Source: a virus. From it: a stretch of DNA of 61,884 nucleotides. Under the pieces are notes generated by a model. That model had not been told where the DNA came from, searched no databases, and worked only from the letters and a program-made list of their open reading frames with translations. Of this stretch, positions 50,187 through 57,840 are shown in pieces. Where the stretch lies: IMG/VR virus record IMGVR_UViG_3300020442_000948, positions 1 through 61,884 of that record, one strand, 5' to 3'. Numbering within the stretch: the first letter of the stretch is position 1; every line of letters begins with the position of its first letter. Made by a program: the position numbers and the translations under genes.

Positions 50187-50667
50187 CTTCCTTGATGATG
50201 ACTATCATGCAGAACTGTTATCTATACTCACTGGGTGGGAGTTTCCTTGGTTCTACCAACAAACTCTCACCAATGGGTGTGATGATGTACAAGCACATGG
50301 ATTTAATCACTGGTTGAGTGATGAAGGTGATCCACAGTTCTGTGAGTTGGTTGCCAAAATGCAGGAGACTATTAGGTCTTCTGCATGTCTTCGTGTGCGT
50401 GCAGATATGACGTTATATAACCCAGAGGGATACAGACATGACTTTCACACTGATTGCAAAGAACCTCATCGTGTGTGTATCTACTATGTTAATGATTCAG
50501 ATGGAGATACTATTATCCTTGGCGATCCTTCCGACAGTCGTTTTCAACGGGTACAACCAAAGGCAAACAGACTATTGACATTTAATGGTCAACACATGCA
50601 TACTGGACACTCACCAAAACATCATAAGAACAGAATTCTAATCAATGCAAACTTCACTACCGACTGA
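50140..50667 (+). CDS. 2OG-Fe(II) oxygenase, prolyl-4-hydroxylase type
   Basis: The product has 175 residues from ATG 50140 (AAGGA upstream); ATG 50170 is an alternative that still keeps the whole domain. Motifs: YRHDFHTDCKEPHRVCIYYV (HxD), NDSDGDTIILGD, FNGQHMHTGHSP (distal His), NRILINANF (Arg). It is a paralogue of the gene at 48749 and ends in the same NANF/NVNF strand. Substrate unknown. Confidence 0.83.
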   Translation: MKLRPPYISEMNIIDNFLDDDYHAELLSILTGWEFPWFYQQTLTNGCDDVQAHGFNHWLSDEGDPQFCELVAKMQETIRSSACLRVRADMTLYNPEGYRHDFHTDCKEPHRVCIYYVNDSDGDTIILGDPSDSRFQRVQPKANRLLTFNGQHMHTGHSPKHHKNRILINANFTTD

Positions 50668-51256
50668 GATTATCCCTCTGTTCTCATCACCAATATATGT
50701 GACAGTTGATGAGGCGATGCCCAACATCATGGGTGCTGTTGATGATTTAGTATTCCAAAACTTTGCAGGATATAATCTAGGTGCTCAAACTGTTGAACAA
50801 CAGATACTAGACAAGTTCCTAGATTTCAAGTCGTGGTTAAAAGAACACGTCGATGAATATGTATTTGGTGTGCAGGGTGTTGATGCAATATCACACACTG
50901 TTGACTTTACATGTTCATGGATCAATATGCACCAACACATGGAACGTGCTAACGATCATTCACATCGTAACAGTTTGTATAGTGGTGTGGTGTATCTGAG
51001 GACACATCCTAATTGTGGTGATATTATGTTCATGGATCAACGCCACAAACATCTTGACCCACGTCGTGATGCTACAAATGTATATAATGCTAAGTCGTGG
51101 AGAATCACACCACAGACAGGCATGGTACTCATATTTCCTAGTGAGTTAGTCCACTGTGTTGAACCTAACATGGACCACAATAGGCGTTACTCACTAGCAT
51201 TTAATGTCATGGTTAAAGGTGACTATGGCAACCCAACTTCGCTTCTAACACTATGA
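50645..51256 (+). CDS. 2OG-Fe(II) oxygenase, HxH type
   Basis: The product has 203 residues: IIPLFSSPIYVTVDEAMPNI (family opening), SWINMHQHMERANDHSHRNS (HxH), LYSGVVYLRTHPNCGDIMFM, GMVLIFPSELVHCVEPN (distal His) and NRRYSLAFNVMVKGDYG (Arg). It is complete at family length and overlaps the preceding oxygenase by 23 bases. Substrate unknown. Confidence 0.88.
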   Translation: MQTSLPTEIIPLFSSPIYVTVDEAMPNIMGAVDDLVFQNFAGYNLGAQTVEQQILDKFLDFKSWLKEHVDEYVFGVQGVDAISHTVDFTCSWINMHQHMERANDHSHRNSLYSGVVYLRTHPNCGDIMFMDQRHKHLDPRRDATNVYNAKSWRITPQTGMVLIFPSELVHCVEPNMDHNRRYSLAFNVMVKGDYGNPTSLLTL

Positions 51257-51585
51257 GCACTCCCCTCTTTATTTCCGAGTCAGTTCCTATCGAGATCAGG
51301 AACATCATCAAAGCAGTACAACCTGGGTGTCCTGCTAGGTATCAGGATTTTGAGGGAACTATTGAATTCGTTAGTGATGAATACATCACACTGTGTGTAG
51401 GTAAGAAACCTAACGAGGATCCACATGCAAAGACACCATGGATTAAATGTTGTATTCTTGTATTTGAAGCAGACTGGGATGATTTAGAATTAGATCCAGC
51501 ATACTTTCAACATAAGAAAGCATATCGTGGTAAGACTAATGACCACCCAGGCAATGAAATGTTACCAGCAATGGAGAAACGCTAA
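51253..51585 (+). CDS. Conserved hypothetical protein
   Basis: The product has 110 residues. The stretch CPARYQDFEGTIEFVSDEYI, then TLCVGKKPNEDPHAKTPWIK and CCILVFEADWDDLEL looks like a small beta-barrel. I recall related proteins in cyanophages without a role. It overlaps the oxygenase stop (ATGA) and the next small gene (TAATG). Confidence 0.58.
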   Translation: MSTPLFISESVPIEIRNIIKAVQPGCPARYQDFEGTIEFVSDEYITLCVGKKPNEDPHAKTPWIKCCILVFEADWDDLELDPAYFQHKKAYRGKTNDHPGNEMLPAMEKR

Positions 51586-51719
51586 TGTATGATGACAAAC
51601 TCTACAAAGAGATTTTGAAATGTGAAGAGTGGGAGAGACAGGCAAGAATTGATCCATATTATGAGTATAAGGTCCAGTGTAGAAAGTGGCACAAAGAGGT
51701 GGTGGACGACGATGAGTGA
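51585..51719 (+). CDS. Very small charged protein
   Basis: The product has 44 residues: MYDDKLYKEILKCEEWERQA at the start and WHKEVVDDDE at the end. It starts on the previous stop (TAATG) with GGAG 16 bases upstream. The chain reads as one amphipathic helix. Function unknown. Confidence 0.5.
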   Translation: MYDDKLYKEILKCEEWERQARIDPYYEYKVQCRKWHKEVVDDDE

Positions 51720-51721
51720 TG

Positions 51722-51727
51722 TATAAT
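51722..51727 (+). promoter_or_regulatory. -10 box TATAAT before helicase gene
   Basis: A perfect TATAAT lies just after the small gene and 24 bases before the helicase TTG start. No clear -35 is visible at 16-18 bases. Confidence 0.4.
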
Positions 51728-51750
51728 ATGTGTACTGACACAGACACGCC

Positions 51751-52995
51751 TTGACCATCACACTACGACCCCACCAGTCCCGCGCTCTCGCTGCTATGCA
51801 GTCCGCTGACAAGGGTCAGGTGATCGTCCCTACTGGTGGTGGCAAGACCATCATCATGATCGAGCACGCTCGTCAACTGCTCAACAACGGTCCTCAGACT
51901 ATTGTTGTTGTTGCTCCTCGTATCCTGCTCGCTAATCAACTGTGTGACGAGTTCATGCAGTTTATTTCATCTACATGGACACATGTATGTCATGCTCACT
52001 CAGGTGAGACACAGCATTTCAGCAGCACCAAGTCTGACAAGATTGCACTGTTCGCTAACACTGCGCGTGCAGCAGGTGAGTCTTGCATTATCTTCACTAC
52101 CTATCACTCTTTGAACAAAGTTGTTGATGCTGGTATTGAGATCAATGCTGCATACTTTGATGAGTCTCACAACAGTGTGACTCGTCACTTCTTTGCTGCT
52201 ACTGCTGCATGTTCTGATCTCTCTGAGCGTGCATACTTTTTCACTGCTACTCCTCGTATCGCTCGCAAGCATGGTCGTTCCATGAACAACAGCGATGTGT
52301 ATGGTCCTGTTATTTGTAACGTTCCTGCACCTGAGTTGATTGAGCAGGGTCACATCCTCCCTCCAACTATCGTTCCCTTTGAAACAGACAACACTCGCAC
52401 AAAGCACAACATTCATGACGTTGATGCTGACACTGTGCGTGACATCATTGACAATCTCGATGATACTCACGCCAGCAAAGTTCTCGTCGCTGTCCCTAGC
52501 AGTCGCGTGCTAGGTAACATGATCTCTAAGACTACACTCCTGCTTCAACTTGCAGAGCGTGGTTACAGTGTCATGCACGTCACATCTAAGTTTGGTGCTA
52601 TCATCGACGGTGTGAAAGTATCTCGTGAGGTATTCTTCAATACTCTCACTGAGTGGGGTAAGGATGCTTCTAAGAAGTTCATCGTGTTCCACTATTCTAT
52701 CCTCAGCGAAGGTATCAACGTCCCTGGTCTCACTCACTGCATCCTTCTTCGCAACTTGAATGTTGTTGAGATGGCACAGACTATCGGTCGTGTTATTCGT
52801 CTAGATAAAGATGATGCTGCACGTTTGAAGTCTGGTGAACTCAACGCATGTGAGTGGGGATTGTACAACAAACCAACTGGTTTCGTTACTGTTCCTGTCC
52901 ACAAGACTTACGGTGCTCACGTTGTCAAGCGTCTACAAAATGTTGTTGATGCTATCTTCGTCAAAGGCATTCCTCCCCTCTCTCTTGTTGCATAA
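51751..52995 (+). CDS. SF2 DEAD/DEAH-type helicase
   Basis: The product has 414 residues from TTG 51751. Helicase motifs are in order: the Q-like LRPHQSRALAAM, Walker A PTGGGKT (27-33), DESH (137-140), TATPR (165-169), motif V region LSEGINVPG and motif VI QTIGRVIRL. The arrangement is like T4 UvsW and other phage SF2 helicases, without an N-terminal DNA-binding extension. It should unwind branched DNA or R-loops. Codon choice is richer in C-ending codons than in flanking oxygenases, suggesting strong early expression or a different origin. Confidence 0.88.
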   Translation: MTITLRPHQSRALAAMQSADKGQVIVPTGGGKTIIMIEHARQLLNNGPQTIVVVAPRILLANQLCDEFMQFISSTWTHVCHAHSGETQHFSSTKSDKIALFANTARAAGESCIIFTTYHSLNKVVDAGIEINAAYFDESHNSVTRHFFAATAACSDLSERAYFFTATPRIARKHGRSMNNSDVYGPVICNVPAPELIEQGHILPPTIVPFETDNTRTKHNIHDVDADTVRDIIDNLDDTHASKVLVAVPSSRVLGNMISKTTLLLQLAERGYSVMHVTSKFGAIIDGVKVSREVFFNTLTEWGKDASKKFIVFHYSILSEGINVPGLTHCILLRNLNVVEMAQTIGRVIRLDKDDAARLKSGELNACEWGLYNKPTGFVTVPVHKTYGAHVVKRLQNVVDAIFVKGIPPLSLVA

Positions 52996-53606
52996 TGGGT
53001 AAAGTTCAAGGTTTATTTCCTAAGTTCTACTATCATGGTGAAGTTGAAGCACACCAGTATCTCAAAGGATTACTTCTATCAGAATTAGCATTCGCTAATA
53101 CATCACAACCGAGGGAGTGGAATTGCACACTGCAATCCTCCTTCGAGAGTGATACCAATAACGAAGACTTCTCGTGGGACGTGTTTGCGAAGGCAATACG
53201 TCCTAATTTAGATGATATGCATGAGCAACTGGGTGGGAAACCCACCGTGCGAATAGAAATGACGGAAAGTTGGATCAATGTATATAAGAAGGGTGATTCA
53301 CAGGAGGTGCATACACATTGTGGAGGAGATAACACCACGTTTAGTTGTGCATACCTCTTACAATATGATCCTGAGGTAGATGCTAAGTTCATCTTCTATA
53401 ATCCAGATCAGAATATGCACCTCGGATACTTCTCCAAGCATTATCCAGTGGTTAATACATGGTTCCCTGAATGTAAGGAAGGTGATATACTCATCTTCCC
53501 ATCATATTTGCATCACCAAGTAGACACACAACGTGAGGATAGTGAACGTATCACTGTATCTGCTAATTTCATAATGAGCACTGAGATTCCATTGATTAAA
53601 CGATGA
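52995..53606 (+). CDS. 2OG-Fe(II) oxygenase, HxH type
   Basis: The product has 203 residues: VQGLFPKFYYHGEVEAHQYL (family opening), EWNCTLQSSF, ESWINVYKKGDSQEVHTHCG (HxH), FSCAYLLQYDPEVDAKFIFY, ILIFPSYLHHQVDTQ (distal His) and SERITVSANF (Arg). It starts on the helicase stop (TAATG) and overlaps the next oxygenase by four bases. Substrate unknown. Confidence 0.87.
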   Translation: MGKVQGLFPKFYYHGEVEAHQYLKGLLLSELAFANTSQPREWNCTLQSSFESDTNNEDFSWDVFAKAIRPNLDDMHEQLGGKPTVRIEMTESWINVYKKGDSQEVHTHCGGDNTTFSCAYLLQYDPEVDAKFIFYNPDQNMHLGYFSKHYPVVNTWFPECKEGDILIFPSYLHHQVDTQREDSERITVSANFIMSTEIPLIKR

Positions 53607-54133
53607 CACATTTAGATACCAAAGTAACAGTCATTGATGACTATTTCCCCAGTTGGATGGTGAGAGACGTGGGTAACTATCTCTCGACAGACTTCCCCTT
53701 CTTCTATAATAATACTCCATATGGTGACTATTCAAAGGCAAGATTCTGGGGTAATACTGTCATCAGAAACAATGAATTTACTGAGGAGACTCCTTGGTAC
53801 TGGTTCTTCGCATACTTCAATGAATGCATCATTAAAGATGTATGTGCTGATCTACCTTTATCTCATGTCCATAGGTTATTGGTTAATGCACAAAATCCTG
53901 GGCATGTTAGTCAAACCCACACTGATTTCAATTATCCCGCAACGTCAGTTATATACCATGCTTATGGGGATAGTGGTGCTACAACATTTGCAACGGGTGA
54001 GAGAGTGGAATTCAAACAAGGTAGGATTATTTACTTTGATTCAAGACTAGAACATGATGGAGATCCACCTACAAAAGATATTCGTATCAGTCTTGGTGCG
54101 ATCTGTCCACACCTTGGGGTCCAGTTCTCTTAG
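53603..54133 (+). CDS. 2OG-Fe(II) oxygenase, prolyl-4-hydroxylase type
   Basis: The product has 176 residues: VIDDYFPSWMVRDVGNYLST, then NPGHVSQTHTDFNYPATSVI (HxD), YHAYGDSGATTF, RIIYFDSRLEHDGDPP (distal His) and DIRISLGAICP (Arg). It is the last gene of the continuous oxygenase run. Substrate unknown. Confidence 0.82.
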   Translation: MTHLDTKVTVIDDYFPSWMVRDVGNYLSTDFPFFYNNTPYGDYSKARFWGNTVIRNNEFTEETPWYWFFAYFNECIIKDVCADLPLSHVHRLLVNAQNPGHVSQTHTDFNYPATSVIYHAYGDSGATTFATGERVEFKQGRIIYFDSRLEHDGDPPTKDIRISLGAICPHLGVQFS

Positions 54134-54137
54134 TGTC

Positions 54138-54174
54138 CATAAATAGTGGTGAGCACGCCCTGAGCGTGTATTAT
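54138..54174 (+). promoter_or_regulatory. Compound promoter: CATAAATA and AGCAC-N8-CGTGTATTAT
   Basis: CATAAATA (54138-54145) fits the late consensus. Directly after it, TGGTGAGCAC (54147-54156), eight bases, then CGTGTATTATTA with -10 TATTAT (54169-54174) forms the same module as at 58589-58621. A five-base stem CACGC/GCGTG overlaps it. The ATG at 54201 follows 27 bases after the -10. Confidence 0.55.
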
Positions 54175-54200
54175 TACTAGGTAATCAACGGAGACAACAC

Positions 54201-54389
54201 ATGTACGGCGTCCGCCCTGCTCGCTACACTCTCGACGAACTGTTTGCCCAGTCCCGTGAGGTGCTCGCTAAGGCAGCACCGAACACTCCCCAGACCGAAC
54301 CGCTGCCCATCGTGTGGTCCTGCGCTGAGGGTCGCTGGGTCAATAACCCTGAATTTGCTACATTCAAGCACGGCAAGTTCCAACGCTGA
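54201..54389 (+). CDS. Small hypothetical protein, C-rich codon use
   Basis: The product has 62 residues: MYGVRPARYTLDELFAQSRE, then a Pro-rich middle and VWSCAEGRWVNNPEFATFKH. CGGAGA precedes the ATG. GC content and C-ending codons are clearly higher than in neighbours, like the helicase gene, suggesting heavy early translation. It has its own promoter module. Function unknown. Confidence 0.6.
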   Translation: MYGVRPARYTLDELFAQSREVLAKAAPNTPQTEPLPIVWSCAEGRWVNNPEFATFKHGKFQR

Positions 54390-54409
54390 ACTATCACATA
54401 GAGGGTCTA

Positions 54410-54415
54410 TATAAT
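54410..54415 (+). promoter_or_regulatory. -10 box TATAAT
   Basis: CTATATAAT lies 46 bases before the ATG at 54462. The -35 position (TGAACT, 17 bases upstream) is poor. The sequence CTATATAAT also occurs before the gp32 gene. Confidence 0.4.
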
Positions 54416-54461
54416 TGTGTCTCCATCCGCGAGACCTCCCCTCTTTCATTCTTTTATTATC

Positions 54462-54614
54462 ATGAGAATCGCTCTCGCTTTCATCATTGTTTTGATTGGT
54501 GCAAACATTGGCATCACTGCAATGAACAAAATTCAATCAATTCAAGATCAAAAGATGGATCGTCTTTGTAAGATTGATCCTGATCTCTGTACTAACATGG
54601 ATCCACGATCATGA
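54462..54614 (+). CDS. Small membrane-anchored protein
   Basis: The product has 50 residues from ATG 54462: MRIALAFIIVLIGANIGITA is one membrane span or an uncleaved signal, followed by a polar tail with CKIDPDLC, a spaced cysteine pair. A frame extending to 54417 is possible but would bury the hydrophobic N-terminus. Function unknown. Confidence 0.55.
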   Translation: MRIALAFIIVLIGANIGITAMNKIQSIQDQKMDRLCKIDPDLCTNMDPRS

Positions 54615-54811
54615 CAGGTTTACCAAGTTTCTTTAAGCAAACATGTGATAAACCTTACGATCGGCATAGATACAAAATACGCTGTGCCGATGGTAGTGTG
54701 AAGATTGTTGATGATTACATGCGAGTTATGGAGGCATGGTGGAACTATCCACAGTATTGTGTTACTGTGGATGTGATCGATCAAAAGACAAAAGGAGGCG
54801 GTTTCGCATGA
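54611..54811 (+). CDS. Small hypothetical protein
   Basis: The product has 66 residues, overlapping the previous stop (ATGA). LPSFFKQTCDKPYDRHRYKI, then CADGSVKIVDDYMRVMEAWW is a beta-helix pattern. Overlaps the next gene. Function unknown. Confidence 0.55.
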   Translation: MTGLPSFFKQTCDKPYDRHRYKIRCADGSVKIVDDYMRVMEAWWNYPQYCVTVDVIDQKTKGGGFA

Positions 54812-55011
54812 GCATTGACGTAAGAAGCAGAGAATGTTATCATATTGAGTCTGCTAAACAGCAGGTATTAGAACTTAAAAGAGTTGCTCAACATCTCAAC
54901 CATCGTACATATATCGATGGTCTCATTGACAGTTTGTGGAATGAACTTGAATACCAACACGAGTTGCTGCGATCCCCACAGTTGTCCCAGTTGGATACAG
55001 AGCAACCTTGA
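54808..55011 (+). CDS. Small hypothetical helical protein
   Basis: The product has 67 residues from ATG 54808, with GGAGG nine bases upstream. It is helical (ESAKQQVLELKRVAQHLNHR). A longer upstream frame is inside the preceding gene. Function unknown. Confidence 0.55.
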   Translation: MSIDVRSRECYHIESAKQQVLELKRVAQHLNHRTYIDGLIDSLWNELEYQHELLRSPQLSQLDTEQP

Positions 55012-55046
55012 CATTCTTTCATTAGTTGATCTCTCGAATTTAGATT

Positions 55047-55628
55047 ATGTTATTGACTTCAACACCAACTCCCCCTCCGATTATCAAGTGTGTGGACTGC
55101 TCACCAGCAGAGAATCAAACACTTGAATTCCTACAATCGAGGGGGATTCATGATGTTAATGCACTAGCAACAGTCCTAGGTAACATCAAACAAGAATCAA
55201 ACTTCAAACCAAATGTATGTGAAGGCGGTGCGATTGTACCTTACGATGCATGTTTGACTGGTGGATATGGTCTCATTCAGTGGACCTCACAAGGCAGATA
55301 TGACGGACTTGCCCATTTTGCCCGCGCATACGGGGGAGACCCGAGCACACTGGGGACACAACTTCGTTACATGGTGAATGAACCACAGTGGACACGTTAT
55401 GCCCTTGTTTTACAAGGACGTGGACAAACTGTTGAACATTACATGCATCATGCTTGGTACTGGTTAGGGTGGGGTATCCATGGCAATCGTACCACATATG
55501 CATATGACTACACTAAAAAATTGATTAAAGTTACACCTGATGCAAACAATTCTGTTCCCAATCAAGTACCACCAAGCACACATTCACAATCACAAGGAGA
55601 CATTCGGATCCCTTTTGGAGTCTGCTAG
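55047..55628 (+). CDS. Tail lysozyme-like peptidoglycan hydrolase
   Basis: The product has 193 residues. After a short N-terminus (PPIIKCVDCSPAENQTLEFL), the core ALATVLGNIKQESNFKPNVC, GGYGLIQWTSQGRYDGLAHF and DPSTLGTQLRYMVNE matches the phage tail lysozyme family (PF18013-type), where the Glu of KQES is the likely catalytic acid. It would cut glycan strands, either at entry or for release. No signal peptide or membrane helix. The final 29 codons overlap the next gene in another frame. Confidence 0.83.
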   Translation: MLLTSTPTPPPIIKCVDCSPAENQTLEFLQSRGIHDVNALATVLGNIKQESNFKPNVCEGGAIVPYDACLTGGYGLIQWTSQGRYDGLAHFARAYGGDPSTLGTQLRYMVNEPQWTRYALVLQGRGQTVEHYMHHAWYWLGWGIHGNRTTYAYDYTKKLIKVTPDANNSVPNQVPPSTHSQSQGDIRIPFGVC

Positions 55629-56127
55629 GCATCTCCTTACTGATGCTGAGGGTAAGTGGAATTGTAGTGTTCACACGACACATTTTGAAGAGAAAGATGT
55701 CGTCCCGCCCGAAGAACTCGGACAAGTCCTAGCACCTTATTTGTATCAGTATTTCCCTCCTGATTGTGAGATTGAAATCGTAAACTCATGGTTGAATCTG
55801 TATAACAGTGGACATTCGCAAGAACCTCATCATCATGTGAACTATCCTGAGTTCGTGAACTTCTCTGGTGTGATCTTCATCCAGTTCGATAGAGATAAGG
55901 ATGGACGATTCTATTTTGAGAATATGAACTTGGATCATACAATCCTAGGATATACTCACATTTTTGAGCAGTCACCTGTACATGAACCCAATATCAATGA
56001 AGGCGACCTGATTGTGTTCCCTTCGTTTGTACGTCATGGCGTAAGATTGCAGAAAAATGACACTAACCGATTGACGCTAAGTTTTAATTTGAATGTGACA
56101 CCAAGAGAACTGTCCACTGATCCTTGA
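55540..56127 (+). CDS. 2OG-Fe(II) oxygenase, HxH type
   Basis: The product has 195 residues from ATG 55540, overlapping the lysozyme gene by 89 bases. The overlap codes for ILFPIKYHQAHIHNHKETFG, which fits the family opening (LFPxxxYxxxI), so the long overlap appears real. Other motifs: NSWLNLYNSGHSQEPHHHVN (HxH), FSGVIFIQFDRDKDGRFYFE, LIVFPSFVRHGVRLQ (distal His), NRLTLSFNLNVTP (Arg). KWNCSVHTTHF parallels EWNCTLQSSF in the gene at 52995. Confidence 0.82.
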   Translation: MQTILFPIKYHQAHIHNHKETFGSLLESARHLLTDAEGKWNCSVHTTHFEEKDVVPPEELGQVLAPYLYQYFPPDCEIEIVNSWLNLYNSGHSQEPHHHVNYPEFVNFSGVIFIQFDRDKDGRFYFENMNLDHTILGYTHIFEQSPVHEPNINEGDLIVFPSFVRHGVRLQKNDTNRLTLSFNLNVTPRELSTDP

Positions 56128-56151
56128 TCTGGGCAGATTCTCGTGTATTCT
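56124..56151 (+). promoter_or_regulatory. Promoter TTGATC-N16-TATTCT
   Basis: The -35-like TTGATC (56124-56129) and -10 TATTCT (56146-56151), preceded by CGTG, lie 30 bases before ATG 56181. The stretch CGTGTATT..TA..GGGTCAAAGAAAT repeats with little change at 58610-58634. Confidence 0.5.
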
Positions 56152-56180
56152 ATAAGGGTCAAAGAAATTTTGAAAATTTC

Positions 56181-56432
56181 ATGCAACTCACTTCACAAGG
56201 CGCAAGCATGGTTGTTGACTTCTACCCCGTCAAGTTTGCTGACGGTGAGATCAGCACCCGCTACATTTTGAAGACTGTTACATTCATGGGACAATCACAA
56301 TCGAAGCGTTATATCTTGAAGAAAGATTTCAATCGTGAAGTATACTCCCGTGTGGAGGGTTATGGTTACGAAGTAACCGACATGCACACTGAACCACAAC
56401 TTTTCAACTCAGCAATGTGTCTCGCTTGCTGA
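56181..56432 (+). CDS. Small hypothetical protein
   Basis: The product has 83 residues from ATG 56181, chosen because the promoter at 56124-56151 would start transcripts near 56158. A TTG at 56124 would give 102 residues with a TTGA overlap, as used elsewhere in this phage, but has no ribosome-binding site. MVVDFYPVKFADGEISTRYI, then KRYILKKDFNREVYSRVEGY looks like a small beta-sheet protein. Function unknown. Confidence 0.5.
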   Translation: MQLTSQGASMVVDFYPVKFADGEISTRYILKTVTFMGQSQSKRYILKKDFNREVYSRVEGYGYEVTDMHTEPQLFNSAMCLAC

Positions 56433-56471
56433 TATTATCTTTTTTCAATGCTCCTTCCTTCTGTTATTCTC

Positions 56472-56681
56472 ATGACTGCTGATAACATCGTCGATCGTGA
56501 TGAACTCCAAAGTGCATACGTTGATCGCGTGATTGACGGCATGGATATTAAAACAATGGCACAAATCATTGCAGATCAATTACATGACAATTTTGACAAA
56601 TACAGTGTCAATGAACTCATCAATGAAGTCGAGGAGTATTATCCTGACTTGCTAGAAGATGAATTAAGCGAGGGCAGATAA
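56472..56681 (+). CDS. Conserved small acidic cyanophage protein
   Basis: The product has 69 residues from ATG 56472 (ATG 56448 in frame is an alternative). MTADNIVDRDELQSAYVDRV, IDGMDIKTMAQIIADQLHDN and YPDLLEDE form an acidic helical protein. I recall the DGMD...YPDLLED arrangement in other cyanophages. Function unknown. Confidence 0.6.
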   Translation: MTADNIVDRDELQSAYVDRVIDGMDIKTMAQIIADQLHDNFDKYSVNELINEVEEYYPDLLEDELSEGR

Positions 56682-57095
56682 TTGGGTAGAATTAAACACA
56701 AACTTCTCGAACTCGAAAGAATGACTGACCAACTCATCATTGAGCGCACATTGCGTATCGACCGCCACAAATATATTGAATATGTGTGGATTACTGAGGA
56801 TAATGTCATTTTCCCTGATCCTACGGAAATGGGCGGATGGAGTGAACCACTCGCCGCATTTATTATTGAAGGGATTGATGACAATGCGCGTTATATTGTG
56901 AGAGCACGGAACCCACAATTTTCATATGTTCAATGTTACACTGGTCAGACAGTTTGTGAGTGCAAAGAATTCATCGAAGCATATATCAATGAACCAGTAA
57001 CACAAGAAATCATGAAACTTTCGAGTCCGAAAGAACAAATAAACTACAAAGGCGCGGGAACACACTGGCGAACAGCAAATCCGATGGACGATTGA
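56682..57095 (+). CDS. Hypothetical protein, TTG start
   Basis: The product has 137 residues from TTG 56682, directly on the previous stop, with GAGGG upstream. LERMTDQLIIERTLRIDRHK is a helix, then IEYVWITEDNVIFPDPTEMG and a Cys-containing YVQCYTGQTVCECKEFIEAY. The gene ends before the promoter at 57115. Function unknown. Confidence 0.55.
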   Translation: MGRIKHKLLELERMTDQLIIERTLRIDRHKYIEYVWITEDNVIFPDPTEMGGWSEPLAAFIIEGIDDNARYIVRARNPQFSYVQCYTGQTVCECKEFIEAYINEPVTQEIMKLSSPKEQINYKGAGTHWRTANPMDD

Positions 57096-57114
57096 GGAAC
57101 TGTCACAATATCGG

Positions 57115-57143
57115 TTGCAAATGTGCTTAGCACATTTTATTGT
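57115..57143 (+). promoter_or_regulatory. Promoter with operator-like palindrome in the spacer
   Basis: TTGCAA (57115-57120), a 17-base spacer, TATTGT (57138-57143). AAATGTGCT (57119-57127), one T, AGCACATTT (57129-57137) is a perfect nine-base inverted repeat filling the spacer. Transcription would start near 57150, just before ATG 57161. The GTGCTnAGCAC core repeats at 58592. Confidence 0.6.
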
Positions 57144-57160
57144 GTATTCAAGTTAAACAA

Positions 57161-57754
57161 ATGGCAATGATTCTTGAAAACTTCCTCACAACTTCCTTCC
57201 AAAATGTTCGCTCTTCAAAGCGTACTGATGAACTGCACACTGTGCTCCTAAATGAGGTTCTCAACGCAAATCCTGATCTCGCTGAACTAAACTGGCAGTT
57301 TGAGTATAAACTCCCCGAAGATGCATTTGGTGGCACGTTTGACATCGACATCGCAGGTTTTGATGATAATGGTGAATTAGTGTGTGCTATTCTTGCAAAG
57401 GCAATGAACAGCAATGTGAATAAGAATATCAAGAATTACGCAAATACTACCATCGGAGAGGCAGCAAGACTCTATTATTCTCCACTCGCTAGAAACTGCA
57501 AGAAAATCTTGTTTGTTAGTGTACTCCCACGAATTGCACCACGATTCAAAACAACTGGCGAAATTGCAGGTTTTGATGATGTTGTAAGTGCAAAGAGTCG
57601 CACAAAGATTGATGATGTCCTCTATGTACAATATGGCAAGGCAGTTAAGATCATCGACCTATATTTTGACATTGATGATGTTAAGGGAAAGAATTGCAAG
57701 GCAGATTATCAAGAAATCAGCGTGAGCAACCTTGATGAGGTGCCAGTCATCTAA
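57161..57754 (+). CDS. Hypothetical protein, possible PD-(D/E)XK fold
   Basis: The product has 197 residues from ATG 57161 (a longer frame from 57140 lies in the promoter). KRTDELHTVLLNEVLNANPD is helical; AFGGTFDIDIAGFDDNGELV, then CAILAKAMNSNVNKNIKNY has the order of a restriction-endonuclease-like core (D-IDIAGF ... AILAKA). The match is weak and the usual ExK is not exact. KKILFVSVLPRIAPRF follows as a beta strand. It has its own palindromic promoter. Confidence 0.5.
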   Translation: MAMILENFLTTSFQNVRSSKRTDELHTVLLNEVLNANPDLAELNWQFEYKLPEDAFGGTFDIDIAGFDDNGELVCAILAKAMNSNVNKNIKNYANTTIGEAARLYYSPLARNCKKILFVSVLPRIAPRFKTTGEIAGFDDVVSAKSRTKIDDVLYVQYGKAVKIIDLYFDIDDVKGKNCKADYQEISVSNLDEVPVI

Positions 57755-57765
57755 CTGGACCCAAT

Positions 57766-57789
57766 TTCACGGTTTTGTATCACCGTGAA
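57766..57789 (+). repeat. Inverted repeat TTCACGG/CCGTGAA
   Basis: TTCACGG (57766-57772), ten bases, CCGTGAA (57783-57789), a perfect seven-base stem just after the 57161 gene and 52 bases before the next ATG. No T-run follows, so it is more likely an operator or mRNA structure than a terminator. Confidence 0.45.
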
Positions 57790-57840
57790 CTACCGCAGGC
57801 GCTGAGATCTGCAATACTAAGATCAATCAAACGAAACGAC

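Noticed and set aside
51751-52995. Assignment of the helicase as T4 UvsW or Dda
   Set aside because: It has SF2 DESH motifs, unlike Dda (SF1), and lacks the N-terminal domain of UvsW, so only a general helicase call is made.
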